Shown here: piece after piece, positions 1 through 7,841 of the stretch
How the letters are laid out: each line of letters begins with the position of its first letter
Position numbering within the stretch: position 1 is the first letter of the stretch
DNA from: JABMQF01 sp964563755
Lineage (GTDB): Archaea; Nanobdellota; Nanobdellia; Woesearchaeales; UBA11576
Length of the DNA stretch: 64,000 nucleotides
Assembly: GCA_964563755.1 (NCBI GenBank)
Contig: CAZLYC010000003.1
Location: forward strand, 85,805 to 149,804
Direction: 5' to 3'
Notes under the pieces: generated by a model
The model's database searches: none
The model's input: only the letters and a program-made list of their open reading frames with translations
Told to the model about the DNA's origin: nothing
Program-made: the position numbers and the translations under genes

Positions 1-545
1 CTGCAGCAATCTACATATCATATTATCTCATGGGACTCGGGCTGTTCTCAGCAATACAAGCGTCAGGCTTTACGCACATGTTCTACGGGATAGTCGCAGG
101 ACTTGCCATCATAGTAGGACTGTTTAACCTAAAGGACTATTTGTGGTATGGTAAATGGTTTGTCATGGAAGTCCCCTTGTCATGGAGGCCAAAGATGAAG
201 ATGCTCATAAAGAGCATAACATCAGTTCCAGGAGCATTCCTGATAGGATTTGTCGTCAGCCTTTTCCTCTTGCCGTGCACATCAGGTCCATACATAGTCA
301 TACTCGGACTTCTTGCAAAGACAGTGACACATAATTATGCACTAATTTTGCTTCTGCTATACAACCTGATATTTGTCATGCCGATGATAATAATAACCCT
401 CTTGGTCTACTTCGGATTCACGACAACAGAACAGGCAGAGCACTGGAGAACTACGAAGCTCAGGACACTGCACCTCATAACAGGCATCGTCATGCTCATC
501 ATAGGATTCGTGATGATAGGAGCCATACTGCTAGGGTATGTGTAA
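1..545 (+). CDS. CcdA/DsbD-like thiol-disulfide membrane transporter, 5' end cut by window
   Basis: The reading frame is open from base 3 (AAIYISYYLMG...), so the ATG at base 30 is internal and the true start lies outside the window. The visible 180 residues hold about four hydrophobic helices and the segment LPCTSGPYIVILGLL. This matches the Cys-containing second half of the CcdA/DsbD transmembrane family, which moves reducing equivalents across the membrane. The partner cysteine of the first half would be in the missing part. The gene is followed by a spacer of about 170 bases and then the NifX-like cluster, suggesting a redox setting. A non-transporting paralogue is possible because only one of the two conserved Cys motifs can be seen. 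Confidence 0.75.
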   Translation, partial: AAIYISYYLMGLGLFSAIQASGFTHMFYGIVAGLAIIVGLFNLKDYLWYGKWFVMEVPLSWRPKMKMLIKSITSVPGAFLIGFVVSLFLLPCTSGPYIVILGLLAKTVTHNYALILLLLYNLIFVMPMIIITLLVYFGFTTTEQAEHWRTTKLRTLHLITGIVMLIIGFVMIGAILLGYV

Positions 546-670
546 AAACAGAATTCTTTTTTGATTTGTTTTAGTTATCTGTATTTGAAAGACTAGTTTC
601 AACAATACAACCAACAATTCTGACTTGAAAAGCCCAACTGCGCTTAAATATAGAAACATTTAAATAGTTA

Positions 671-690
671 TTATGAATATATATTCATAA
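671..690. promoter_or_regulatory. 20-bp perfect palindrome downstream of a TATA box (operator 1)
   Basis: The bases read TTATGAATATATATTCATAA, a perfect inverted repeat. It starts a few bases after a TTTAAATAG TATA-like box at 660-667, so it should cover the transcription start of the DUF5320 gene. The inner 16 bases have the form ATGAATA-NN-TATTCAT, and the same form recurs at 1005-1020 in front of the DUF134 gene. A ribosome binding site (GGAGG, 705-709) follows it. Confidence 0.7.
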
Positions 691-717
691 TGGCCTGATT
701 GGCCGGAGGTAAATAAA

Positions 718-963
718 ATGCCAGGAGGAGACGGAACAGGACCCGCAGGTATGGGTTCACTCACAGGAAAAGGATTTGGACCATGCGGCGGAGGAATGCG
801 CAGAGGATTTGGAAGAGGCTATGGAAGGGGACTCGGTTTAAGACAGACAAGAGCAGTAACCCTGACAAAAGAAGAACAGAAGAAAATCCTTGAAGCTGAG
901 CTTAAAGAACTAGATTTAGAAAAGCAAGAGATAGAGAAAAGACTGAAAGAAATGACGCAATAA
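718..963 (+). CDS. DUF5320 family small Gly/Arg-rich protein
   Basis: An 81-residue protein opening with MPGGDGTGPAGMGSLTG, then a glycine/arginine-rich stretch containing a single Cys (GPCGGGMRRGFGRG), then a charged coiled-coil tail (LTKEEQKKILEAELKELDLEKQEIEKRLKEM). This is the usual layout of the DUF5320 family. In many anaerobes that family sits beside NifX/NifB-like iron-molybdenum-cofactor proteins and DUF134 regulators, as it does here. The biochemical role is unknown; an involvement in Fe-S or metal-cluster handling is inferred from neighbours only. The start is fixed by GGAGG eight bases upstream. The promoter carries operator 1, so it is probably controlled by the downstream DUF134 protein. 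Confidence 0.85.
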   Translation: MPGGDGTGPAGMGSLTGKGFGPCGGGMRRGFGRGYGRGLGLRQTRAVTLTKEEQKKILEAELKELDLEKQEIEKRLKEMTQ

Positions 964-1004
964 TTTCTGTTGATTTTTTATTTTCGTAAGATTTAAATAG
1001 AAAT

Positions 1005-1020
1005 ATGAATAAGTATTCAT
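1005..1020. promoter_or_regulatory. 16-bp palindrome just before a leaderless start (operator 2)
   Basis: ATGAATA-AG-TATTCAT is the same half-site and 2-base spacer as operator 1. A TTTAAATAG TATA-like box lies at 992-1000, so transcription should start at about 1020-1022. The ATG of the DUF134 gene is at 1022, which makes the messenger leaderless and places the operator over the start point. Confidence 0.7.
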
Positions 1021-1021
1021 T

Positions 1022-1312
1022 ATGGCGCGTCCAAGACTTTGCAGGAGAGTCGGATTCAATCCAAACGTAACTTATTTTAAACCAAGAGGCGTTCCTTTAA
1101 GTGAATCCGAAGAGGTCATTTTGCATGTTGATGAATATGAAGCAATCAGACTTAAGGATTTAGAAGGATTAGAACAGGAAAATTGTGCAAAAAAGATGAA
1201 TATTTCTCAGCCAACATTTCACAGGCTAGTCATATCAGCAAGAAGAAAGATAGCTGACGCAATAATAAACGGCAAATCCATAAAGATAGAAGGAGGCAAT
1301 TACAAGCTATGA
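1022..1312 (+). CDS. DUF134 (UPF0251) predicted DNA-binding regulator
   Basis: A 96-residue protein beginning MARPRLCRRVGFNPNVTYFKPRG, the hallmark N-terminus of the DUF134/UPF0251 family. It continues with a sigma-70 region-4-like helix-turn-helix (LSESEEVILHVDEYEAIRLKDLEGLEQENCAKKMNISQPTFHRLVISARRKIADAI). The family is predicted to bind DNA and is often coupled to NifX-like proteins. The gene has its own TATA box and seems leaderless. The identical palindromes ahead of this gene and of the DUF5320 gene make autoregulation by this protein the simplest reading, which is inference. Cysteines at residues 7 and 54 could sense metal or redox state, but nothing in the sequence proves it. Confidence 0.85.
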   Translation: MARPRLCRRVGFNPNVTYFKPRGVPLSESEEVILHVDEYEAIRLKDLEGLEQENCAKKMNISQPTFHRLVISARRKIADAIINGKSIKIEGGNYKL

Positions 1313-1361
1313 AAAATGTTCTATTCTATTTATAACTCATTTTCCATATGGATGGCCAAAA

Positions 1362-1709
1362 ATGAAAATAGCAATCGCAAGTGATGATAGAAAAACCATA
1401 TCACACCACTTCGGAAGAGCTTTAGGCTTTGTGGTTTTTGATATACAAGACGGAAAAGTCGTCAATAGAGATTATAGGCAAAATATCGGTAAAAATACGG
1501 GCGAGTGCGGAAGCTGCGACCATTCTGCCATGATTAAAAATGTAAGAGACTGCGAAATAGTAATCAGCTACGGAATGGGACAGAGAATATATGCAGACTT
1601 ATTAAATAGCCACATAACACCTATAGTGACTGAAGAAAATACTGTTGACAAAGCACTAGAACAATTCTTGAACAAACAGTTAAAGAACAGAACAGATAAG
1701 TTACATTAG
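1362..1709 (+). CDS. NifX/NifB-like dinitrogenase iron-molybdenum cofactor biosynthesis domain protein
   Basis: A 115-residue single-domain protein starting MKIAIASDDRKTISHHFGRALGFVVFDI, with the conserved SxHFGRA segment and a central GECGSCDHSAMIKNVRDCEIVISYGMG. This is the NifX/NafY/NifB C-terminal fold (DUF35-independent). In nitrogen fixers such proteins carry the FeMo-cofactor precursor. No nitrogenase genes are visible, and in most anaerobic archaea the orphan form has an unknown Fe-S or metal-cluster role. It lies 49 bases downstream of the DUF134 gene on the same strand and is probably co-transcribed. The CGSC pair is a plausible metal or cluster site. Confidence 0.85.
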   Translation: MKIAIASDDRKTISHHFGRALGFVVFDIQDGKVVNRDYRQNIGKNTGECGSCDHSAMIKNVRDCEIVISYGMGQRIYADLLNSHITPIVTEENTVDKALEQFLNKQLKNRTDKLH

Positions 1710-1833
1710 TTCAAATTTAAGATAATAAAATGGTGACTTAAAGTCTTGCTGGACTTAACTGCAAAATTTCACTAATCACATAAGTGGATTTTTATCAATC
1801 TGTATAAAATATAATAAAAATATTAGGAGATAA

Positions 1834-3477
1834 TTACATCTCCATTCCGCCACCACCCATTCCTGGAGGCATACCTCCGCCAGGCGGCATGCCGCCTTTC
1901 TCGCCGCCGCCTGCGATGACGTCGTCAATCCTCAATATCATTATAGCGACTTCAGATGCGCTGCTTATTGCCTGCGTCTTTATCTTCAAAGGCTCAATGA
2001 CACCCTGCTGCCAGGCGTCCATGACTTTACCTGTGAATACATTGATGCCAGCCCACTTCCTGTTCTTGTCGTGAGCAGACTTCAGTTCAGTAATCACATC
2101 TATAGGGTCAAGGCCTGCGTTCTCTGCGAGTGTCCTTGGTATAATTTCAACAGCGTCAGCGAAAGAACGTACTGCAAGCTGCTCTCTACCAGAAAGAGAA
2201 TCAGCGAACTTTCTTAGCTCTTTTGCAAGTTCAACCTCAACTGATGCGGCGCCTGCAACGACCTTGCCATATCTCAATGCAGCAGCGACGTCTCCAATCG
2301 CATCTTCCATCGCACGCTGGACTTCATCAATCACGTGCTCTGTACCGCCCTTGACAAGAATAGTGACTGCTTTAGGATTCTTGCACTCGCTGACAATAGT
2401 CATCTCCTCATCTCCTATCTTGACCTCACGGACCATGCCTGCCTTGCCAATGTCAGACAGACTCAGGTCATCAAGATTAGTCGCTACTGAGGCACCTGTC
2501 GCCTTCGCGAGCCTGTCCATGTCAGACTTCTTTATCCTTCGTGCAGCATAGATGCCTTTCTTCGCAAGATAATGCTGCGCAAGGTCGTCAATGCCTTTCT
2601 GACAGAACACCACATTCGCGCCAGACGCTTCAATCTTCTCAACCATATCCCTAAGCATGCGCTCTTCCATGTTAAGGAAGTTCTGCAGCTGCTCAGGAGC
2701 AGTTATCTGTATCTTAGCGTCAATCTCTGTGTTCTTTATCTCTATCGCAGAATCTATGAGGATTATCTTCGCGTTCTTTATCTCACGAGGCATGCCAGAA
2801 TGGACCTTCTCCTTGTCAAGCACTATGCCTGCGATGAGCTCAGTATCATCGACGCTTCCGCCGACCTTCTTCTCAATCTTCACATCTTCCTTGTCGACAT
2901 AAAAAACGCCGTTAATCTCTTCAGCGACATTCTTTATAGCAGCGACAGTTATATCTGCGAGCTTATCCTTTGCAGTCTCAGCACCCTTGCCAGTCATGGC
3001 AGTAGTCGCTATCTTCTTAAGAAGCACAATATCCTTTATGCTCACAGGCTCTGCTATCTGCTGAAGGATATCCTGCGCTTTCTCAGACGCAATCTGGTAA
3101 CCTTTGGCAATCACAGTAGGATGTATGTCCTGCTCCAGAAGATCCTCTGCCTTTTTCAGCAGCTCTCCTGCAAGAACGACAGCAGTAGTTGTGCCGTCTC
3201 CGACCTCAGCTTCCTGCGTCTTTGCCACTTCAACAAGCATCTTTGCAGCAGGATGCTCGATCTGCATCTCCTCAAGTATAGTCACTCCATCATTGGTTAT
3301 TATGACATCCCCGAGAGAATCGACAATCATCTTGTCCATGCCTTTTGGGCCCAGTGTTGTCCTTACTGTCTCTGCGACAAGCTTCGCAGCCATTATGTTA
3401 TTTCGCTGCGCATTCCTGCCAGTGCTCCTCTGAGTTCCTTCAGGCAGGATAAATATAGGCTGAACGTCTTTACTCAT
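1834..3477 (-). CDS. ths: Thermosome subunit (group II chaperonin)
   Basis: A 547-residue protein matching archaeal CCT/thermosome subunits over its full length. It has VRTTLGPKGMDKMIVD, DGVTILEEM, VGDGTTTAVVLAGELL (ATP-binding loop) and a C-terminal Gly/Met tail (GGMPPGGGMPPGMGGGGMEM) typical of these subunits. It forms an ATP-driven double-ring folding chamber in the cytoplasm. Only one subunit gene is seen in the window. The gene stands alone and is transcribed leftwards from the divergent intergenic region at 3478-3786, which also holds one full copy and one fragment of the dispersed repeat. No HSP operator could be recognised with confidence. Confidence 0.97.
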   Translation of the reverse strand: MSKDVQPIFILPEGTQRSTGRNAQRNNIMAAKLVAETVRTTLGPKGMDKMIVDSLGDVIITNDGVTILEEMQIEHPAAKMLVEVAKTQEAEVGDGTTTAVVLAGELLKKAEDLLEQDIHPTVIAKGYQIASEKAQDILQQIAEPVSIKDIVLLKKIATTAMTGKGAETAKDKLADITVAAIKNVAEEINGVFYVDKEDVKIEKKVGGSVDDTELIAGIVLDKEKVHSGMPREIKNAKIILIDSAIEIKNTEIDAKIQITAPEQLQNFLNMEERMLRDMVEKIEASGANVVFCQKGIDDLAQHYLAKKGIYAARRIKKSDMDRLAKATGASVATNLDDLSLSDIGKAGMVREVKIGDEEMTIVSECKNPKAVTILVKGGTEHVIDEVQRAMEDAIGDVAAALRYGKVVAGAASVEVELAKELRKFADSLSGREQLAVRSFADAVEIIPRTLAENAGLDPIDVITELKSAHDKNRKWAGINVFTGKVMDAWQQGVIEPLKIKTQAISSASEVAIMILRIDDVIAGGGEKGGMPPGGGMPPGMGGGGMEM

Positions 3478-3604
3478 TTGTCCAACACCTCCATGTCAGA
3501 TGAAAATTTAATTTAATATACTTTAATTCCCCCTAAAACAAGCTAGAAATTTACCAGCAGTGGTATATAAAGGTTGCGATATTGATTTTATGATACATAA
3601 ATGA

Positions 3605-3625
3605 AATTGCCGCGTTCGTGCTAAT
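3605..3625 (+). repeat. Fragment of the dispersed intergenic repeat (left end only)
   Basis: TTGCCGCGTTCGTGCTAAT resembles the first 18 or so bases of the dispersed element (ATGCCGCGCTCGCATTG). It sits directly in front of the full copy at 3628-3727 and has no right end, so it may be a relic of an earlier tandem copy. This rests on a short match only. Confidence 0.35.
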
Positions 3626-3627
3626 AT

Positions 3628-3727
3628 TGTCAATGCCACGCTCGCATTGCTTAGTTACTCAATGTTGTTTGCCGAACTGCATCAGGGTATGATGTTTTCA
3701 TCCGACGCTCGCTAGGTGGCATTGACA
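3628..3727 (+). repeat. Dispersed intergenic repeat, copy 1
   Basis: A 100-base element with 12-base perfect inverted ends (TGTCAATGCCAC ... GTGGCATTGACA), inner direct GCTCGC boxes near both ends and the core GTTTGCCGAACTGCATC. Other copies have GCCGC/GCGGC in the stem where this one has GCCAC/GTGGC. The change on one side is matched on the other, which points to selection for, or origin in, a base-paired form. It lies in the divergent spacer between the thermosome gene and the gene at 3787. Confidence 0.85.
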
Positions 3728-3786
3728 TTGATCTGAAATATGATTGCCACGCAACATTTTTAAATAGACTCCTTATAAAGACCAGC

Positions 3787-4275
3787 ATGGACCTCCTTTC
3801 AAGGAAAAGACTGAGGGACAAAAAAAGAGAGGAAGAGATAATAAAGCAGCTTGCTGTAGATGAACTCTTCAAGAAACCGGAAAAGGCTTATGTGCCGACT
3901 TCCAAGAAACTTACAATCATATTCTTTGTCCTGTTTGTTATAGCTGTCCCATACATGTACCTAAAAACAGAGGTAGTCATACACAATGAATGCGGACTGA
4001 TGCCCGGAATAGAATGCGGCAACATAAATATCGAAAAAGGCTCAGTAAGCTTTGACGTTAGCAACTTTCTCAAAGAGCAATTCAACATAACACTCCAGAT
4101 GCAGGGCTGCAACGAGACAATATCACAGGCAATAAAACCGAACAACATGGCGACTTATAATTTCAGCTGCAGGGCGATGGAAGCGCGTGTAAGCAAGGAC
4201 ATATTCATGACATATGTTGGATTCTCAGGGCTGCCCCACACAAAAACCGGCCACCTGACCGCGAGGATAGGCTAA
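3787..4275 (+). CDS. Single-pass membrane protein with external Cys-containing domain
   Basis: A 162-residue protein. A basic cytoplasmic N-terminus (residues 1-40, KRLRDKKREEEIIKQL...) is followed by one transmembrane helix (about 42-60, KLTIIFFVLFVIAVPYMYL). An outside domain with four cysteines (C69, C76, the C of QGCNET and FSCRAM) and N-x-T/S sequons follows. No known domain was recognised. It lies 7 bases upstream of the next membrane protein gene and is probably co-transcribed with it; a TATA-like TTTTTAAATAG stands at about 3759-3770. A small accessory subunit or surface sensor is possible, but no function is assigned. Confidence 0.75.
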   Translation: MDLLSRKRLRDKKREEEIIKQLAVDELFKKPEKAYVPTSKKLTIIFFVLFVIAVPYMYLKTEVVIHNECGLMPGIECGNINIEKGSVSFDVSNFLKEQFNITLQMQGCNETISQAIKPNNMATYNFSCRAMEARVSKDIFMTYVGFSGLPHTKTGHLTARIG

Positions 4276-4282
4276 ACTGACC

Positions 4283-4759
4283 ATGGTGCTGAAGAACTTC
4301 TTCAAAATCGAGCACGAACTCATGAGGAAATATGTTGAGGAAGTAGGCAAAAAACGCATAGTCATAACTTCACTCATAGTACTTGCGCTGGTCTTCGGCA
4401 TAGAAGTTTTCGCGTCCATAAATATACACCTGCTTCACCAGGTCGAGCACGGCCCGATGGTCCTCAGAGACATATTCTCGATGATTGCAGTCTTTGTCGC
4501 AGCTTTCACAATAATAGCCAACCTGATATTCCAAGGCGGGCTGAGTGAAGAAGACAGGAAGATACATTACTATTTCAGGACAAGGCCGCTTATAGTCATG
4601 TCAGTTGTTGCAGTCCTTGGTGATGTCATAGCGATATCTCTCGTACACAACACAGGCTACCTCTATGTCGTGTTCTTCACATCACTCATAGCGATAAACG
4701 TGCTTACCATATTCTTCGCAATACATTCAATAGAAAAAGCGATAAGAAAAGACATATGA
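4283..4759 (+). CDS. Integral membrane protein, about four helices, unknown function
   Basis: A 158-residue protein with hydrophobic segments at roughly 25-48, 63-87, 100-121 and 127-148 and an amphipathic, charged N-terminus (KNFFKIEHELMRKYVEEVGKK). It ends in a basic stretch (IEKAIRKDI), consistent with a four-helix membrane protein. No family was recognised. It begins 7 bases after the stop of the preceding membrane protein, and the two probably form one operon. It could be the membrane partner of that single-pass protein, which is inference from spacing only. Confidence 0.7.
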   Translation: MVLKNFFKIEHELMRKYVEEVGKKRIVITSLIVLALVFGIEVFASINIHLLHQVEHGPMVLRDIFSMIAVFVAAFTIIANLIFQGGLSEEDRKIHYYFRTRPLIVMSVVAVLGDVIAISLVHNTGYLYVVFFTSLIAINVLTIFFAIHSIEKAIRKDI

Positions 4760-4773
4760 TCTATTTTCTTGAT

Positions 4774-5061
4774 TCACTTAGATTCCTTTTCCTGCTTCAA
4801 CACACGCAGCTCTTCCTCAAGCTTCCTTGACCTGAGGTTGAACTCATCCGCCCGTGAAGCATTCTTCAGCGAAGTCCTGATAAGAAGCTCGTTCTCCTCT
4901 TTCAGATGGTTTATCTCATCTATCCTTGACTTCAGTTCAGCAGTATAGTAATCTATCATATCATTGAAGCGCTGGACAGAAACAGCTTTTGCCTTTGATT
5001 CCTTCAGAGGCACGCCATGCACACGCTTCTTAGGCCTTATGTTGAACAGTTCTTTTAACAT
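4774..5061 (-). CDS. Small coiled-coil protein
   Basis: A 95-residue charged protein with a short N-terminal motif (MLKELFNIRPKKRVHGVPL) and a long predicted coiled coil (about residues 30-93, heptad-like LKSRIDEINHLKEENELLI and LRSRKLEEELRVLKQEK). It is convergent with the membrane-protein pair to its left. No enzymatic motif is present. It may be a structural or adaptor protein; the true partner is unknown. Confidence 0.65.
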   Translation of the reverse strand: MLKELFNIRPKKRVHGVPLKESKAKAVSVQRFNDMIDYYTAELKSRIDEINHLKEENELLIRTSLKNASRADEFNLRSRKLEEELRVLKQEKESK

Positions 5062-5214
5062 GCAATGACAGTATTGCTGCTTTAATATAAGGTTTTCTGC
5101 TTATGACTCTTGCTTGTCACAAATCCGAGACGAAAATCGGTTTTATAAATTCTGTTCACTAAATAATCTACACTGAAGAAGAACAAGAAGAAAAAGAAGA
5201 AGCATGGCGAGAGA

Positions 5215-6753
5215 ATGAACCCAAGAAACATTAACAGACTAAAACGCAGACTGGATGCAGCAGGCGCAGCCATAAAACTGCATCTTAACTCACCCAAAAG
5301 CGTAAACTGCGAGAAAGAAATATCACAGTACAGAGAAAAACTCGAGGTACTCAAAGACTGCCTTGATGAAAAGGTCATGCTTGCATTGTCGGGCCAGCTC
5401 GATATCTTAGAAGGAAACAGTTCTACAGCGCTAGTGAAATTTGAAGAGGCAATAGCACTTACAAAACAGCATCCTCCCAATAACCGCATCATATCTTATC
5501 TGCTTCCAAAAACAATATCGAAAAGTATGCTGATGGGAAAAGGCGCAGCACAATATTATCTTAGCAGGGCTGTAATGCACCTTGTCAACGGGCATGACCG
5601 TATGGCAATAAAAGATTTCGAAGAAGCCATAGACAACGAACGCAAGAACATGGACCTGTACACGCTATATGGACGTGCGCTTGAAGCGACCGGAAGAGAA
5701 AAAGAAGCTCTTGAGCAGTACGGCTACCTGTCAAGGCTAATGGTCATGAGCTCAAAGCAGGGCAGAAGATTCCAGTTCGAAAAGATAGGCGAGAGCAACA
5801 CATACAAGATAAGGGAATCCCAAAGCCTTGACAATGTGTTTGTCATGAAGATATCAGATACACCAGAAGACCTCGCGAAAGAATACAAGCTCATGCAGGA
5901 AGCAGAGAAGAAAGTCGGCGGGAAGATAAGCGAGCTTGGCTTCAATGACCGGTTCGCAGTCGCAAAAAGCATGAAGATGCTCAAGTATGACAACTATGCC
6001 ATATTATCCCTGCATGACAAAGGAAAGACCCTGAGCGACTACGTGAGATCGACCGGAAACATAAGCGCTCTGAAAAATGCCGCAGAGTTCCTTGCTATAA
6101 TACACACAGCGATGCACGATGAAAACCACAAGATAAGAAATGAGAAACAGCATTATTCAATACGGACGAGCCAAGCATACAGATCAATAAGCCGCATCGA
6201 TAACTACAGAAAGAAGGATGCTATAGTCGAGCTTTACCGCGCCTGTGACACGCTCGTTGAAACGCTTGAGACGTCAACGCGCGTATTCAATAAAGATGCG
6301 CACGCAAGCAACTGGAACTTAAGCGAAGACGGCAAGGTCACAGCATTCGATTTCGCACCCGGAGATTATGTTCCTATGGAGAATGATATATCGAAGCTCC
6401 TTGAAAGAGGAAGGCATTTCTCAAATGATGCACTGGGAGACATACAGAGGGAAGAATGCGTGACTGCTTACATAAACCTGCTCTTAAAACTTGGAAAGAT
6501 AAAAGTCCATGAACCTGAAATGTTCATGTTCAGGAAACTCAACGCAGACATAATCTGCGCAGTATCCTCATTCGGGTATACCTGCCAGGATATGAAAGAC
6601 GAAAGGACAAGCAAGGACTATATGAGGAATGCAATACATTCGACACAGAGGATAATCGATGAATTCGGAGATGCCTGCGGGAAAAAAAGGGAGATATATT
6701 CAAGCATAAAGGACGGGCTTGAAGTCCTCATAGAACTTGATTTTAAGAGCTGA
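5215..6753 (+). CDS. TPR repeat - phosphotransferase (APH/protein-kinase-like) fusion protein
   Basis: A 512-residue two-part protein. Residues about 1-190 are helical, with TPR-like repeats (ALVKFEEAIALTKQ; RMAIKDFEEAIDNERKNMDLYTLYGRALEATGREKEALEQYGYL). From about 200 onward it resembles the aminoglycoside-phosphotransferase/kinase fold. FVMKISDTPEDLAKEYKLM could hold the ATP-binding Lys and helix-C Glu, and NKDAHASNWNL matches the catalytic loop with Asp and Asn kept. AFDFAPGDYVPMENDISKLLE matches the metal-binding DFx segment and the following Asp. The usual His of HxD is replaced by Lys. The substrate is unknown. A TATA box (TTTTATAAAT) at about 5139-5148 lies upstream. A pseudokinase is possible, but the key acidic residues look intact. 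Confidence 0.65.
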   Translation: MNPRNINRLKRRLDAAGAAIKLHLNSPKSVNCEKEISQYREKLEVLKDCLDEKVMLALSGQLDILEGNSSTALVKFEEAIALTKQHPPNNRIISYLLPKTISKSMLMGKGAAQYYLSRAVMHLVNGHDRMAIKDFEEAIDNERKNMDLYTLYGRALEATGREKEALEQYGYLSRLMVMSSKQGRRFQFEKIGESNTYKIRESQSLDNVFVMKISDTPEDLAKEYKLMQEAEKKVGGKISELGFNDRFAVAKSMKMLKYDNYAILSLHDKGKTLSDYVRSTGNISALKNAAEFLAIIHTAMHDENHKIRNEKQHYSIRTSQAYRSISRIDNYRKKDAIVELYRACDTLVETLETSTRVFNKDAHASNWNLSEDGKVTAFDFAPGDYVPMENDISKLLERGRHFSNDALGDIQREECVTAYINLLLKLGKIKVHEPEMFMFRKLNADIICAVSSFGYTCQDMKDERTSKDYMRNAIHSTQRIIDEFGDACGKKREIYSSIKDGLEVLIELDFKS

Positions 6754-6767
6754 CGACAAAAACAAAA

Positions 6768-7724
6768 TCACTGTCTCTTACTTATGCTGCTGAAGTTCAG
6801 GATGAAGAACGGCCCAGTCATCTCATGAACAGTATCCAAGATGAAAAGCAGGTTGCCCAGGATAACCGAATCGAGACCTTTGCTCTTCTCAAGCGCAGAA
6901 TTTGACGATGACAAGATATCCTTGTATCCTGACTGGAACTTCTCGAAAAGAGACTGGTCAAACTTATAGAACAGCTTATAGAACATCTCAAGGAAAGAAT
7001 TCACCTTAACAAGGACAGACAGAACATCTTTTGAGACAGAGAAACTCTTGCCTGAAGAAGAAAGCACTGCCTCGCATATCCTCCTATAACCATCAGCAAC
7101 CTTCTCGAGGTCACGTATCAGGACATAAGCATATACTGTGTTCTCAGGATCCTTGTAAGCGCCCTTGCTTAATACTCTTTTACAGAAATCCGTGAACATA
7201 TTTGTCGTCTTCTCAAGACTCTTGATTTCCTCAAACCGCGCTTTTTCTCTTTCGACAAAGGCCTCGTGAATGTTATTCGCCATCTCAAGCGTTATAAGAA
7301 AAGTCCTCCTCAGTATAGCATCGAACTCAGAATCTATCTCTTTTGAGACTGCCTTGACAAGACATCTCCTTTCGCTGCGGTCTATTATCTCAAAGCCCAT
7401 GAGGTCAGACACACGTTCTTTGACCTCTGCGAAACTCTTCGAGTCAAGATTGACCAGCTCAATCTCATCATACCCTTTCTGGTAAAGATAAGACAGCATA
7501 GCCTTGCTGAAATGTATCCTCTCAAGATCAAGCACAAACTTCTTCTGGCGCTCCTTTGATTCTGGAGAGATTGAAAGCACGTCGCCCATCTCTTCAATAT
7601 TGACTTCAGAACCCTTTGCTATGCCTGACTTCTTCACCCACTGCGACGGCAGAGATACTACCATAGTATTTGTAGCGAGCTTTATGACTTTCCTTTTCAT
7701 GAGATAAGGATAAGCCAGCATCAT
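6768..7724 (-). CDS. AbrB/SpoVT-PhoU domain transcriptional regulator
   Basis: A 318-residue protein. The N-terminal 50 residues form an AbrB/MazE-type swapped-hairpin DNA-binding domain (RKVIKLATNTMVVSLPSQWVKKSGIAKGSEVNIEEMGDVLSI). The remainder is the helical PhoU-like domain (two three-helix bundles, about residues 120-310). In archaea AbrB-PhoU proteins are linked to phosphate uptake control, but no pst genes are visible here. The messenger is probably leaderless or nearly so: an AT-rich TATA-like stretch lies about 25 bases upstream of the ATG pair, and no Shine-Dalgarno sequence precedes the alternative ATG at 7700. It shares a divergent promoter region with the Lrp gene at 7842. Confidence 0.85.
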   Translation of the reverse strand: MMLAYPYLMKRKVIKLATNTMVVSLPSQWVKKSGIAKGSEVNIEEMGDVLSISPESKERQKKFVLDLERIHFSKAMLSYLYQKGYDEIELVNLDSKSFAEVKERVSDLMGFEIIDRSERRCLVKAVSKEIDSEFDAILRRTFLITLEMANNIHEAFVEREKARFEEIKSLEKTTNMFTDFCKRVLSKGAYKDPENTVYAYVLIRDLEKVADGYRRICEAVLSSSGKSFSVSKDVLSVLVKVNSFLEMFYKLFYKFDQSLFEKFQSGYKDILSSSNSALEKSKGLDSVILGNLLFILDTVHEMTGPFFILNFSSISKRQ

Positions 7725-7841
7725 ATAAAAAACTTTTCTTTTATTATATGTTTAAGGTACTATATATATCTTATAGAAAAAGTATAAGGTGAATCCGGAC
7801 ATCATCCATATTGCTTGGAAAACAGGCGGAGGATGAAAAAA

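Noticed and set aside
1362..1709. Nitrogen-fixation gene
   Set aside because: The NifX-like domain is common in non-fixing anaerobes, and no nitrogenase genes are in the window.
2572..3516. 314-residue plus-strand frame antisense to the thermosome gene
   Set aside because: It is a mirror of a highly conserved gene on the other strand; its protein is Leu/Cys/Tyr-rich with no family likeness.
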